Of a stretch of DNA of 9,713 nucleotides, positions 1 to 6,236 are shown in pieces (positions within the stretch are counted from its first letter, which is position 1; each line of letters begins with the position of its first letter). Source of the stretch: Desulfobacteraceae bacterium (GTDB lineage: Bacteria; Desulfobacterota; DSM-4660; Desulfatiglandales; Desulfatiglandaceae); contig JAUVRS010000074.1 of NCBI GenBank assembly GCA_030597505.1, positions 1 through 9,713 of the forward strand, given 5' to 3'. A program made the position numbers and the translations under genes. The notes under the pieces were generated by a model that was not told where the DNA came from, ran no database searches, and saw only the letters and a list, made by a program, of their open reading frames with translations.

Positions 1-140
1 GGATCGAATTTTGACCATAACCCACCTGCGCTCCTGAAATCAGGGATACCGGATTCAACCGAAATCCCGGCCCCTGTCAGCGCCAGTGTCATGCTTGAAT
101 TGATGATTATATCGCTGGCCTGTTGGATCAGTTCTTTCAT
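1..140 (-). CDS. Sir2 family NAD-dependent protein deacylase, N-terminal part (cut by the window edge)
   Basis: Reading leftwards from the ATG at 140, the sequence gives 46 codons and then leaves the window. The peptide has the hallmark first motif of sirtuins: LTGAGIS at residues 21-27, then SGIPDFRS at 30-37 and GGLW at 39-42. In sirtuins GAGxS and GIPDFR line the NAD-binding Rossmann pocket. The family removes acetyl or other acyl groups from lysines in the cytoplasm, consuming NAD and releasing nicotinamide and O-acyl-ADP-ribose. The start is supported by an in-frame stop a short way upstream with no other ATG between, and by an N-terminus of normal length before the GAG motif. The Shine-Dalgarno is weak (GGCGG, about 7 nt upstream). 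The zinc-binding and catalytic His regions lie outside the window, so the subclass cannot be judged. Family assignment is firm; substrate is unknown. Confidence 0.9.
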   Translation of the reverse strand, partial: MKELIQQASDIIINSSMTLALTGAGISVESGIPDFRSAGGLWSKFD

Positions 141-158
141 CGCTAAACCGCCATTCTG

Positions 159-187
159 ATAAAAACAGACTGTTTAAACTAATTCAA
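159..187 (-). promoter_or_regulatory. Candidate sigma70 promoter for the sirtuin gene
   Basis: On the minus strand a -35-like TTGAAT (187-182) is followed after 17 nt by a -10-like TTTTAT (164-159). Each matches the consensus at four of six positions. A transcript would start near 152 and have a very short leader before the ATG at 140. The spacing is ideal but the boxes are mediocre, so this is a guess from sequence only. Confidence 0.3.
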
Positions 188-338
188 AAAGATTTTTTCC
201 TCCGGCTTCCTCAGCCAATTAGCAGATGTATCGCACTGTTTTTATGAAGATCATTGTCACCAACCCATTGCTCGATCCTGATTTTAACTTTTCCAGAAAA
301 ATTCGCCTCCCTGTTCGGGTGCCCAACGTTACAAAATG

Positions 339-357
339 TGACAGGTGTTGTCTGTCA
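339..357. promoter_or_regulatory. Dyad TGACAG-N7-CTGTCA, possible operator
   Basis: A perfect 6-bp inverted repeat (339-344 and 352-357) has a 7-bp centre, giving a 19-bp dyad of the size bound by dimeric helix-turn-helix regulators. It sits about 75 bp upstream of the -35 box of the response regulator gene, a position more usual for an activator than a repressor. No known regulator consensus was recognised, and a 6-bp arm can arise by chance. Confidence 0.25.
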
Positions 358-431
358 AATTTGGCCCAAACCAAACGCTTTCCCCATTAATACTCCCTAT
401 CTCCGACATTATGTATTTTTGATATAAATTA

Positions 432-460
432 TTGACACAAGATACCCTTAAAGTTAGTAT
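432..460 (+). promoter_or_regulatory. Sigma70-type promoter of the response regulator gene
   Basis: A perfect TTGACA -35 box (432-437) is followed after exactly 17 nt by TAGTAT (455-460), which matches the -10 consensus at four positions. Transcription would begin near 467, leaving a leader of about 30 nt that contains the GAGGGGGG ribosome binding site at 483-490. Both the spacing and the distance to the start codon at 497 fit well. Confidence 0.6.
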
Positions 461-496
461 TTCTCGGGTCGATAATACCATTGAGGGGGGTCTGGA

Positions 497-1015
497 ATGG
501 ATGATATACTTAAAGGGAAAAGGGTTCTGATCGTAGACGATGAACTCGACATTTTGGAAACCCTGGAAGAGCTTCTTGACATGTGCCTGATTGATACTGC
601 CCCCAACTTTGAAGGCGCTCGAAAATTTCTGGATCACACCACTTATGATGTGGCTATCCTGGATATCATGGGGGTGGGGGGCTTTGATCTCCTTGAACTG
701 ACCCGCAAAAAAGACATCCCTGCCTTGATGCTCACCGCTCATGCCCTCAGCCCCGCAAACCTGGTAAAATCGATCAAAGGGGGGGCCGAATCCTACGTGC
801 CAAAAGACAGGATGTCTGAGATAACCACCTATCTGGCCGACATATTAACTGCCCGGGAGAAAGGGGTAAAAAAGAATCGGAACTGGTTTGACAGGCTTGA
901 ACCTTTTTTTGACCAGAGATTTGGACTCGATTGGAAAGAAGAACACAAAGATTTTTGGAAGGAATTTGACCAGACGTACCGTACCTCTCAAAAAGAGCTC
1001 CGAAAAATCATGTAG
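497..1015 (+). CDS. Single-domain response regulator (CheY-like receiver plus short helical tail)
   Basis: This 172-residue cytoplasmic protein has a receiver domain over residues 8-120. The acidic metal-binding pair is D14-D15 (in VLIVDDELD), the phospho-acceptor is D56 (in AILDIMGVGGFDLL), and the switch and signalling residues are T80 and K103. All the residues needed to accept a phosphoryl group from a histidine kinase are present. The remaining 50 residues are charged, aromatic-rich and probably helical (several W/F with E/K/D); they show no DNA-binding helix-turn-helix or enzymatic output domain, so output is probably through protein contact. The ATG at 497 is preceded by GAGGGGGG at 483-490 and a good promoter. 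A histidine kinase gene faces it from the other side and may be its partner. The receiver assignment is firm; the role is unknown. Confidence 0.93.
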   Translation: MDDILKGKRVLIVDDELDILETLEELLDMCLIDTAPNFEGARKFLDHTTYDVAILDIMGVGGFDLLELTRKKDIPALMLTAHALSPANLVKSIKGGAESYVPKDRMSEITTYLADILTAREKGVKKNRNWFDRLEPFFDQRFGLDWKEEHKDFWKEFDQTYRTSQKELRKIM

Positions 1016-1072
1016 AACGTCAGGGGGGCATGATCCTGTGGGGATGAATCAAAAATCAGCACCAAGGTAGCA

Positions 1073-1825
1073 TTATGGGTTGTCTTTTAGAGGCACCTCA
1101 ACTAAAAACGTTGCGCCTTTGCCTTCATCGCTTTCAAGAAACAGCCTGCCGCCCATATCCTCGATCAGCACCATCACACCCGCGAGGCCCAGTCCGTGTC
1201 CCCGGACGCAGCCGTTTTCTGTGGCATCCATCTGAAAATAGCATTGAAAAATTTTCTCATGGTATGTGGATGGTATCCCTTCGCCATCGTCCCTCACGGA
1301 AAAAGCAAGACAGTCATTTCTTTTTTCGACTACGAGTTCCACACATTCTTTTCGATACTTTAGGGCATTATTCAAAAGGTTTCTGAGAATTTGTCTTACC
1401 TTTGCCCCATCCAGACAGACCTCCTGACCCCACAACCCCTCGTCTATAACAAGCAGAACTCCCTTTTTATTCAATACATTTTTCAATACCTCCAAATCCA
1501 TGCAATTTTTTATCTCTTCGGAAGTATTACAGTAGGACAGGTCAAACATCTCCACCAGTGCATCTTCTATCAAACTTGAAATCCGAAAATTCGAGGAATT
1601 AATGATCCCTTGTCTGGATTTCCCCAGTTCCAACGCGTCATTGACCAGTGTCTTGATAACCTTGTTATTCCGTAATGCCCGTCTCAAGACCTTCTCCTGT
1701 TTTTCTGTAATGGGGCCATATTTTTCCCGTCTGTTCAACAACGAGGTGAGTCCGGCCTCAATCACTGCCAGGGGAACCTTGAGATCGTGGATCAAAAGGT
1801 CAATTTTTATCCTTTCACGGCTCAT
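1073..1825 (-). CDS. Cytoplasmic sensor histidine kinase without a sensor domain
   Basis: This 250-residue protein has almost only the catalytic core of a histidine kinase. The H-box HDLKVPL (residues 13-19) puts the phosphorylated His at position 13, followed by the dimerisation helices to about 75. The ATP-binding HATPase_c domain follows: N-box NLLNNALKY (149-157), G1 box DDGEGIP (179-185), F-box KIFQCYF (191-197) and G2 box GHGLGLA (209-215). No transmembrane segment, PAS, GAF or HAMP domain is present. The start is well fixed: an in-frame TAA lies eight codons upstream with no other ATG between, and GAAGAGA precedes the start by about 7 nt. The protein is therefore not a simple 5' truncation in this frame. 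It may sense through a partner protein. It lies tail to tail with the response regulator, 57 bp apart, and could phosphorylate it. The class is firm; partner and signal are inferred. Confidence 0.92.
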   Translation of the reverse strand: MSRERIKIDLLIHDLKVPLAVIEAGLTSLLNRREKYGPITEKQEKVLRRALRNNKVIKTLVNDALELGKSRQGIINSSNFRISSLIEDALVEMFDLSYCNTSEEIKNCMDLEVLKNVLNKKGVLLVIDEGLWGQEVCLDGAKVRQILRNLLNNALKYRKECVELVVEKRNDCLAFSVRDDGEGIPSTYHEKIFQCYFQMDATENGCVRGHGLGLAGVMVLIEDMGGRLFLESDEGKGATFLVEVPLKDNP

Positions 1826-1967
1826 ATGAAAATCTCTTCGATGCCATTAACATGATAGTTTTCTAAAACGTCAAAAAACATTGGATTTGGAGTAACGCCC
1901 ATGGGGCTAGCTACTGGCAACAATTCGCAATCTTCAAAATTTTTTTCTCACCCGAGGAACCTTTTTG

Positions 1968-1996
1968 AACATATCAAATCCTTGAAAAAAAATCAA
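1968..1996 (-). promoter_or_regulatory. Candidate promoter of the histidine kinase gene (extended -10)
   Basis: On the minus strand TTGATT (1996-1991) is followed after 17 nt by TATGTT (1973-1968), with a TG two bases before the -10 box, which would make it an extended -10 promoter. It would give a leader of about 135 nt before the ATG at 1825. An alternative TTGACG lies closer to the gene but lacks a good -10 box. Confidence 0.35.
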
Positions 1997-2109
1997 ATTC
2001 GAAAAAACCCCTGCTCCACCAAAACCAACTTGGCAGAAATTAGGGCCTGCGGGGAACCTATGCGGGCAAATTTCAATTGAAGAGTTCCTGTATCTTCCGC
2101 TTTTCTCTC

Positions 2110-2138
2110 TTGCCGCAAAATCCGTTTGCTGCTATGTA
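2110..2138 (+). promoter_or_regulatory. Candidate promoter of the M50 protease gene (extended -10)
   Basis: TTGCCG (2110-2115) is spaced by 17 nt from TATGTA (2133-2138), and a TG at 2130-2131 gives an extended -10 arrangement. The -10 box itself is weak. A leader of about 25 nt would follow, holding the GAGAGG ribosome binding site. Confidence 0.27.
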
Positions 2139-2171
2139 GTTTGTAATTCTAAATTTTGAGAGGTACCCTTT

Positions 2172-2792
2172 ATGTCTTTTGATATCAGTCAATGGATCAT
2201 CAAAATTCCCGTTCTTCTTTTCGCCATCACCATACATGAATATGCCCATGGAAAGGCGGCATTAAAGCTGGGGGATCCGACCGCAAAAACCATGGGTCGG
2301 CTTTCCTTTAACCCCCTCACCCACATCGATCCCCTGGGTGCCATTTGCCTCTTTCTTTTCAATTTCGGATGGGCCAAACCGGTCCCTGTTGACCCACGAT
2401 ACTTCAGGAACCCCAGAAAAGACATCATAATCATGTCCATTTCAGGGCCGCTGGCAAATATCTCGGCAGCTTTGCTGGCAGGACTGCTCATCCGTTTTGT
2501 ATTTCTGCCTTCCGATCTCTACCGGATGGTGCTGATGTACATGCTTTTTATGAACCTGGGACTTGGCCTCTTTAATCTCCTACCTCTCCCCCCCCTTGAT
2601 GGGTCTCATGTTTTGGAAAACCTCCTTTCCCCACCCGCTGCCCAGCGCTACCGGGAATTCAAACGCTGGGGGCCTTTTATCCTCCTGGGAGTCATCCTGC
2701 TGGACAATTTCGCCCATACCCGGATTATCAGCACCATACTGCTTGGTCCCATGCGTTACCTGGCAGGCCTCTTCTCAGGACTCAATTTTTAA
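2172..2792 (+). CDS. Site-2-type intramembrane metalloprotease, peptidase family M50
   Basis: This 206-residue membrane protein carries the M50 zinc site: HEYAH at residues 22-26 (HExxH, with E23 as catalytic base) inside the first transmembrane segment, and the third zinc ligand D143 in NLLPLPPLDG (135-144). The SGPLAN motif (91-96), typical of bacterial site-2 protease relatives, marks the next membrane segment. Further hydrophobic helices lie near 52-66, 97-112, 118-135 and 168-180. There is no PDZ domain, and the size fits the small SpoIVFB-like subgroup rather than RseP. Such proteases cut substrates within the membrane, often to release regulators, but the substrate of this subgroup is generally unknown. 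The start is supported by GAGAGG at 2158-2163, 8 nt before the ATG. The 3' end overlaps the convergent transporter gene by 18 bp. Family and catalytic residues are clear; function is inferred. Confidence 0.93.
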   Translation: MSFDISQWIIKIPVLLFAITIHEYAHGKAALKLGDPTAKTMGRLSFNPLTHIDPLGAICLFLFNFGWAKPVPVDPRYFRNPRKDIIIMSISGPLANISAALLAGLLIRFVFLPSDLYRMVLMYMLFMNLGLGLFNLLPLPPLDGSHVLENLLSPPAAQRYREFKRWGPFILLGVILLDNFAHTRIISTILLGPMRYLAGLFSGLNF

Positions 2793-4151
2793 CTTCTTGC
2801 CATGCCCCGTTCGATGAGGGGAATTTGCCTCATGGCGAGAAACTGACGCTATTTTCCGGACAGAAATCAGCCACATCAGTAATATGGAAAACAGCAGAGA
2901 TCCCAGGAGCACCAGGTAAGTTGAAAAATAACTGCCGGTTTTATCATGCATAAATCCCGCAAACCACGGGGCCACGGCACCGCCCAGGGAAAATCCAAAC
3001 ACAACCATACCTAGGATAGAACCAAAATATCTTCCCTCAAAAAAATCGGCTACCAGTGCAAAAAGCACAGGGCCCCCGGCGCCCATCCCCAGACCAATGA
3101 GGACAGCAAACAAGAAGGCCATCCATGGCTGTGATGTGTCTTTTATCAGAAACAGAAGACACACGGCCATCGCGCTGAGAACACAGCCGGACACAAAGAC
3201 CTTTTCCCGCCCATATCGGTCTGAAATGAAACTGCACAAATTTCCAATCACAAAGGTAACACCAAAAACGCTGTAGATGTAGGCAGCCGGCATGGGCGCA
3301 TAACCCACATCCCGAAAAAAGAAGACCTGATGAGCTATGGCTATGGTCTCAGCGAGTCCCAAGAAACAAAAGGCCATCAGAAAAAGGAGCCAGAAGTGAA
3401 ATGTCCTGATTGCCCGTTGAATCGTCCATTGAGCGGGGCCATTGCCTTCCGGCCCGGTTGAGATATGAGGTAAATTTGCGTTCTCCGGTTTTTGAAGTGA
3501 GGTCGGGATACCGTCCGGCAAAAGACCTTTTTCCCTTGGATCGCTATACATCAGAAGGCCACAAAGCGGCACAACTATGACGATCAAAGAAAGTCCCATG
3601 ATAACGTAGGCTATTTGCCAGCCAAAGGTGGAAATGAGAAATTGGGCTACAGACGCCATGACCAGGCTTCCGCCAAAGCCTGCAGCCAGTACACCAAAGG
3701 CAAGCCCGCGCCTTTTGGTAAACCAGTTTGACACGATGGCGCTCATGGGTGTCCAGCCCATCAGGCTCAGACCTGTGGCTCCCATAACCCCATAGAAGAG
3801 ATAGAAGTGCCATTGACGGGTGGCCTGGCTGCAAAGCGCCACGCCGCATCCTACAATGACAGCCCCCACCGGCAAAATGCGTCTGGGTCCAAACCTGTCA
3901 ACAAGCCCCCCCGCAAGCGGCGCCACCATACCATAGACGATAATCGTAATAGAAAACATCAAGGCGGTGTTGCCTCTTCCCCACCCAAATTCCTCGACAA
4001 TGGTAGGATAGAAGACAGAAAAGGTGTTCCTGATCGTGTAGCCGAGCACCAAGGTAATAAAAGCAACGACCAGAATAACCCAGCCGTAAAAAATGCCATC
4101 CTTTTTTTCCATGGGTTTTTTCAGACTTGGTTCACGAATATGCTGTATCAT
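2775..4151 (-). CDS. MFS transporter, monocarboxylate or oxalate/formate antiporter-like
   Basis: This 458-residue inner-membrane carrier shows the twelve-helix pattern of the major facilitator superfamily. It opens with FYGWVIL (21-27), common at the first helix of the monocarboxylate/oxalate-formate group. The MFS motif A is GGLVDRFGPRR (81-91) in the loop between helices 2 and 3, and its second-half counterpart is SDRYGREK (310-317). SNWFTKRRGLAFG (141-153) is also typical of this group. A hydrophilic loop at about 203-245 separates the two six-helix halves. Substrates of relatives are small carboxylates, usually moved with protons or by exchange; nothing here fixes the substrate. The ATG at 4151 has GGAG 8 nt upstream. 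The internal Met14 lacks a ribosome binding site, so the longer form is preferred. The basic C-terminal tail overlaps the end of the M50 gene. No adjacent metabolic gene suggests a pathway. Confidence 0.9.
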   Translation of the reverse strand: MIQHIREPSLKKPMEKKDGIFYGWVILVVAFITLVLGYTIRNTFSVFYPTIVEEFGWGRGNTALMFSITIIVYGMVAPLAGGLVDRFGPRRILPVGAVIVGCGVALCSQATRQWHFYLFYGVMGATGLSLMGWTPMSAIVSNWFTKRRGLAFGVLAAGFGGSLVMASVAQFLISTFGWQIAYVIMGLSLIVIVVPLCGLLMYSDPREKGLLPDGIPTSLQKPENANLPHISTGPEGNGPAQWTIQRAIRTFHFWLLFLMAFCFLGLAETIAIAHQVFFFRDVGYAPMPAAYIYSVFGVTFVIGNLCSFISDRYGREKVFVSGCVLSAMAVCLLFLIKDTSQPWMAFLFAVLIGLGMGAGGPVLFALVADFFEGRYFGSILGMVVFGFSLGGAVAPWFAGFMHDKTGSYFSTYLVLLGSLLFSILLMWLISVRKIASVSRHEANSPHRTGHGKKLKIES

Positions 4152-4258
4152 TGAGGGGGCTCCAGAATCTGGGGATATTCGCGCCAGGCAAAGGTCCCAG
4201 GCTTTGGAGATAAGTCAAGGACGGGTCCGCAAGGGATCAATATCCGGAAGGTTCCATC

Positions 4259-4293
4259 CTGAAGGTTGTCCCTTGGTAAAGGTGATCCTTCAG
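4259..4293. repeat. Small two-step hairpin between the topoisomerase A gene and the MFS gene
   Basis: CTGAAGG (4259-4265) pairs with CCTTCAG (4287-4293). Inside, CCTT (4271-4274) pairs with AAGG (4279-4282) around a GGTA loop. It lies just downstream of the topoisomerase A stop codon on the minus strand, where a terminator would be expected, but no T-run follows, so a classic intrinsic terminator is not supported. It could be an mRNA 3' structure. Nothing else is visible in the 168 bp between the two genes. Confidence 0.3.
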
Positions 4294-4319
4294 TCTGGTC
4301 CATAAATTTTCAAAAACTC

Positions 4320-6236
4320 CTATTCTTTGGCTCCTTTGACAAACCTGGCGGACTTTACCTCTTTGCTTGCAAGGCGAACCCCCATGGCCCTGACGCCTTT
4401 GATGGCATAGTCAGAGATATTGAAAGTTTGTCGAAGAACGCGTAAACGTGGTTTTGGTTTGTAATTAACGGTCACGGACCCATCTTCCACCGTGGCAGCA
4501 TTTAACACGGTGCAATTGTCGGGGATAATGGAATATCCCCTGTTGAGAATAAATTTTTCGACTCGGCACCGCTTTATATAAGGGTACTCCTCCTTGTTTC
4601 GATAGACCACGGTGAAGATGGTGTTTTCGCATGTCTCCTGGTCTGCAAATCCGCAGTAAAGCATCCCTTTGTCCACGAACAATTTCTCAGGTACATCAAT
4701 CACAGAATATGCACCGGTTTTTCGAATGACCAATATCCGATCGTATTGCGAAACGTCAAAAAGCACGTTTCCGCCTGTTTCATAGCCGAGATACCCGGTT
4801 TTAGGGTCATAGCGGAGTTTCAAGTTTCGTTGGGCCGCTTCACGCGCGTCAACCTGATCAAAAGATATGATCTCTGTCTGTCGTGGGTGCTGGTCACGGT
4901 GCCTTATTATGATTTTTTCTTCCAAAAAAGAAATGGCGTAATCCTTAATATGAGCAAGATGGTGACTGATCTCCTTTAACCGCTTCCTGATCCCCTGTAT
5001 TTCTTTCCTGACTTTGTTTATATCGTAGAGAGAGATGCGCCGGATAAGAATTTTTAAGAGTCGTTCAACATCTTCGGTGGTAACCTCGCGCTTGATCTTC
5101 CTGGAAAAAGGTTTGAGCCCATCAATCACAGCGCTCATGACTGCCTCCATGGTAGTCATTTCCTCAATCTGTTTGTAAATACGTTCCTCGATGAATATCT
5201 GTTCAATGGTTCGGGCATGCAATTTATCCCTCAACTGTTTCTGTTCCAGTTTCAGTTCTGCGGTGAGGGTTTCGAGCAGTCGTTTGGCATGGTACCGAAT
5301 GGCTTCAGTCACGGTCATGAGCGCCGGGATGCCTTCCTTAATCACCATAAGATTGACCGGGATGGATGATTCACAGTCAGTAAAGGCAAAAAGGGCATCG
5401 GCCGTATCTTTTGTGTAAACTCCCCGCGCCAGTTTGATTTCGATTTCAACTCTCTCGGCGCTGTAATCCTCTACAGCAGCAATCTTTATCTTGTTTTTCT
5501 TTGCCGCGGCCTCAATTGAATTGATCAGACTTTCCGTGGTGGACCCAAAGGGCAGTTCCCGGATAACAATTTTCTTTGGGTCCCTGGTGTCGAGTTTCGC
5601 CCGCACCAGGATCTTTCCATTGCCATCGGCGTACTCGGATACATCGGCGAGCCCCGCTGTCAAAAAATCAGGGAAAAGCGTAAAGGTCTCCTCCTTCACA
5701 CAAGCGATCACTGCCTCAACCACCTCGATCAAATTATGAGGCAGAATCTTGGTGGACATACCAACGGCAATGCCCTCAGCCCCCTGAACAAGAAGCACGG
5801 GAATCTTTGCGGGAAATGTGACCGGCTCCCGGTTACGGCCGTCGTACGAATCTTGATATTTGGTAATCTCCGGATTATAAAATACCTCCTTGGCCAGAGC
5901 CAGCAGGCGGCACTCGATATACCGGGCAGCTGAGGGTTCATCGCCGGTGAAGATATTGCCAAAGTTCCCCTGTTTATCAATAAACAACTCTTTGTTGGCA
6001 AAGGCCACAAGCGCAGAATAGATAGAGGCATCCCCGTGGGGGTGATATTTCATACAGTTACCCACCACATTGGCAACCTTATGGAACTTGCCGTCATCCA
6101 TCTCAAAAAGCGAGTGAAGGATCCGCCGTTGAACCGGTTTTAACCCATCGTCAATGTGCGGGATAGCACGATCCTTTATCACATAGGACGCATATTCCAG
6201 AAAATTTGTGTTAAAAACAGAATTGACATACGCCAT
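4320..6236 (-). CDS. parC: Type IIA DNA topoisomerase subunit A (ParC-like, Bacteroidota/Chlamydia style)
   Basis: This 638-residue DNA-cutting subunit pairs with the upstream B subunit to pass one duplex through another using ATP. The winged-helix domain includes DGLKPVQRRIL (30-40), KYHPHGDASIY (63-73) and the catalytic pair R105-Y106 in AARYIECRL; Y106 forms the covalent link to the DNA 5' end. The tower domain follows, then a long coiled coil at about 315-440. After about residue 475 comes a shortened beta-rich C-terminal region (GYLGYETGG, YDRILVIRKTG). Gyrase A normally has about 800-880 residues with a DNA-wrapping domain and a QRRGGKG-like GyrA box; I find no such box. A topoisomerase IV role (decatenation, relaxation) is therefore more likely than supercoiling. 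The ATG overlaps the stop of the B-subunit gene as TGATG, implying coupled translation. The quinolone-pocket Ser and acidic residues are Ala70 and Ser74 here. The enzyme class is firm; parC rather than gyrA is inferred. Confidence 0.93.
   Translation of the reverse strand: MAYVNSVFNTNFLEYASYVIKDRAIPHIDDGLKPVQRRILHSLFEMDDGKFHKVANVVGNCMKYHPHGDASIYSALVAFANKELFIDKQGNFGNIFTGDEPSAARYIECRLLALAKEVFYNPEITKYQDSYDGRNREPVTFPAKIPVLLVQGAEGIAVGMSTKILPHNLIEVVEAVIACVKEETFTLFPDFLTAGLADVSEYADGNGKILVRAKLDTRDPKKIVIRELPFGSTTESLINSIEAAAKKNKIKIAAVEDYSAERVEIEIKLARGVYTKDTADALFAFTDCESSIPVNLMVIKEGIPALMTVTEAIRYHAKRLLETLTAELKLEQKQLRDKLHARTIEQIFIEERIYKQIEEMTTMEAVMSAVIDGLKPFSRKIKREVTTEDVERLLKILIRRISLYDINKVRKEIQGIRKRLKEISHHLAHIKDYAISFLEEKIIIRHRDQHPRQTEIISFDQVDAREAAQRNLKLRYDPKTGYLGYETGGNVLFDVSQYDRILVIRKTGAYSVIDVPEKLFVDKGMLYCGFADQETCENTIFTVVYRNKEEYPYIKRCRVEKFILNRGYSIIPDNCTVLNAATVEDGSVTVNYKPKPRLRVLRQTFNISDYAIKGVRAMGVRLASKEVKSARFVKGAKE

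Larger units (their letters stand above)
141..496. other. Divergent intergenic region between the sirtuin and response regulator genes
   Basis: This stretch of 356 bp holds no convincing gene. It contains the candidate promoters of both flanking divergent genes, a GTTTAAAC palindrome near 171-178, and a dyad at 339-357. A 48-codon plus-strand ORF (244-390) has no ribosome binding site and no recognisable motif. The middle part (about 190-330) shows nothing I can name. Confidence 0.6.
1826..2171. other. Intergenic region between divergent histidine kinase and M50 protease genes
   Basis: This gene-free stretch of 346 bp separates two outward-reading genes and carries a candidate promoter for each. 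It is rich in A and T runs around 1930-2010. I checked the minus strand for a decayed sensor domain belonging to the kinase and saw no protein-like reading frame. No clear operator or terminator was seen. Confidence 0.6.

Noticed and set aside
244..390. 48-codon plus-strand ORF starting MKIIVTNPLL in the sirtuin/regulator intergenic region
   Set aside because: No ribosome binding site, no recognisable motif, and the C-terminal half looks like random translation.
329..742. 137-codon minus-strand ORF opposite the response regulator
   Set aside because: It is antisense to a clearly coding receiver domain and has no motif.
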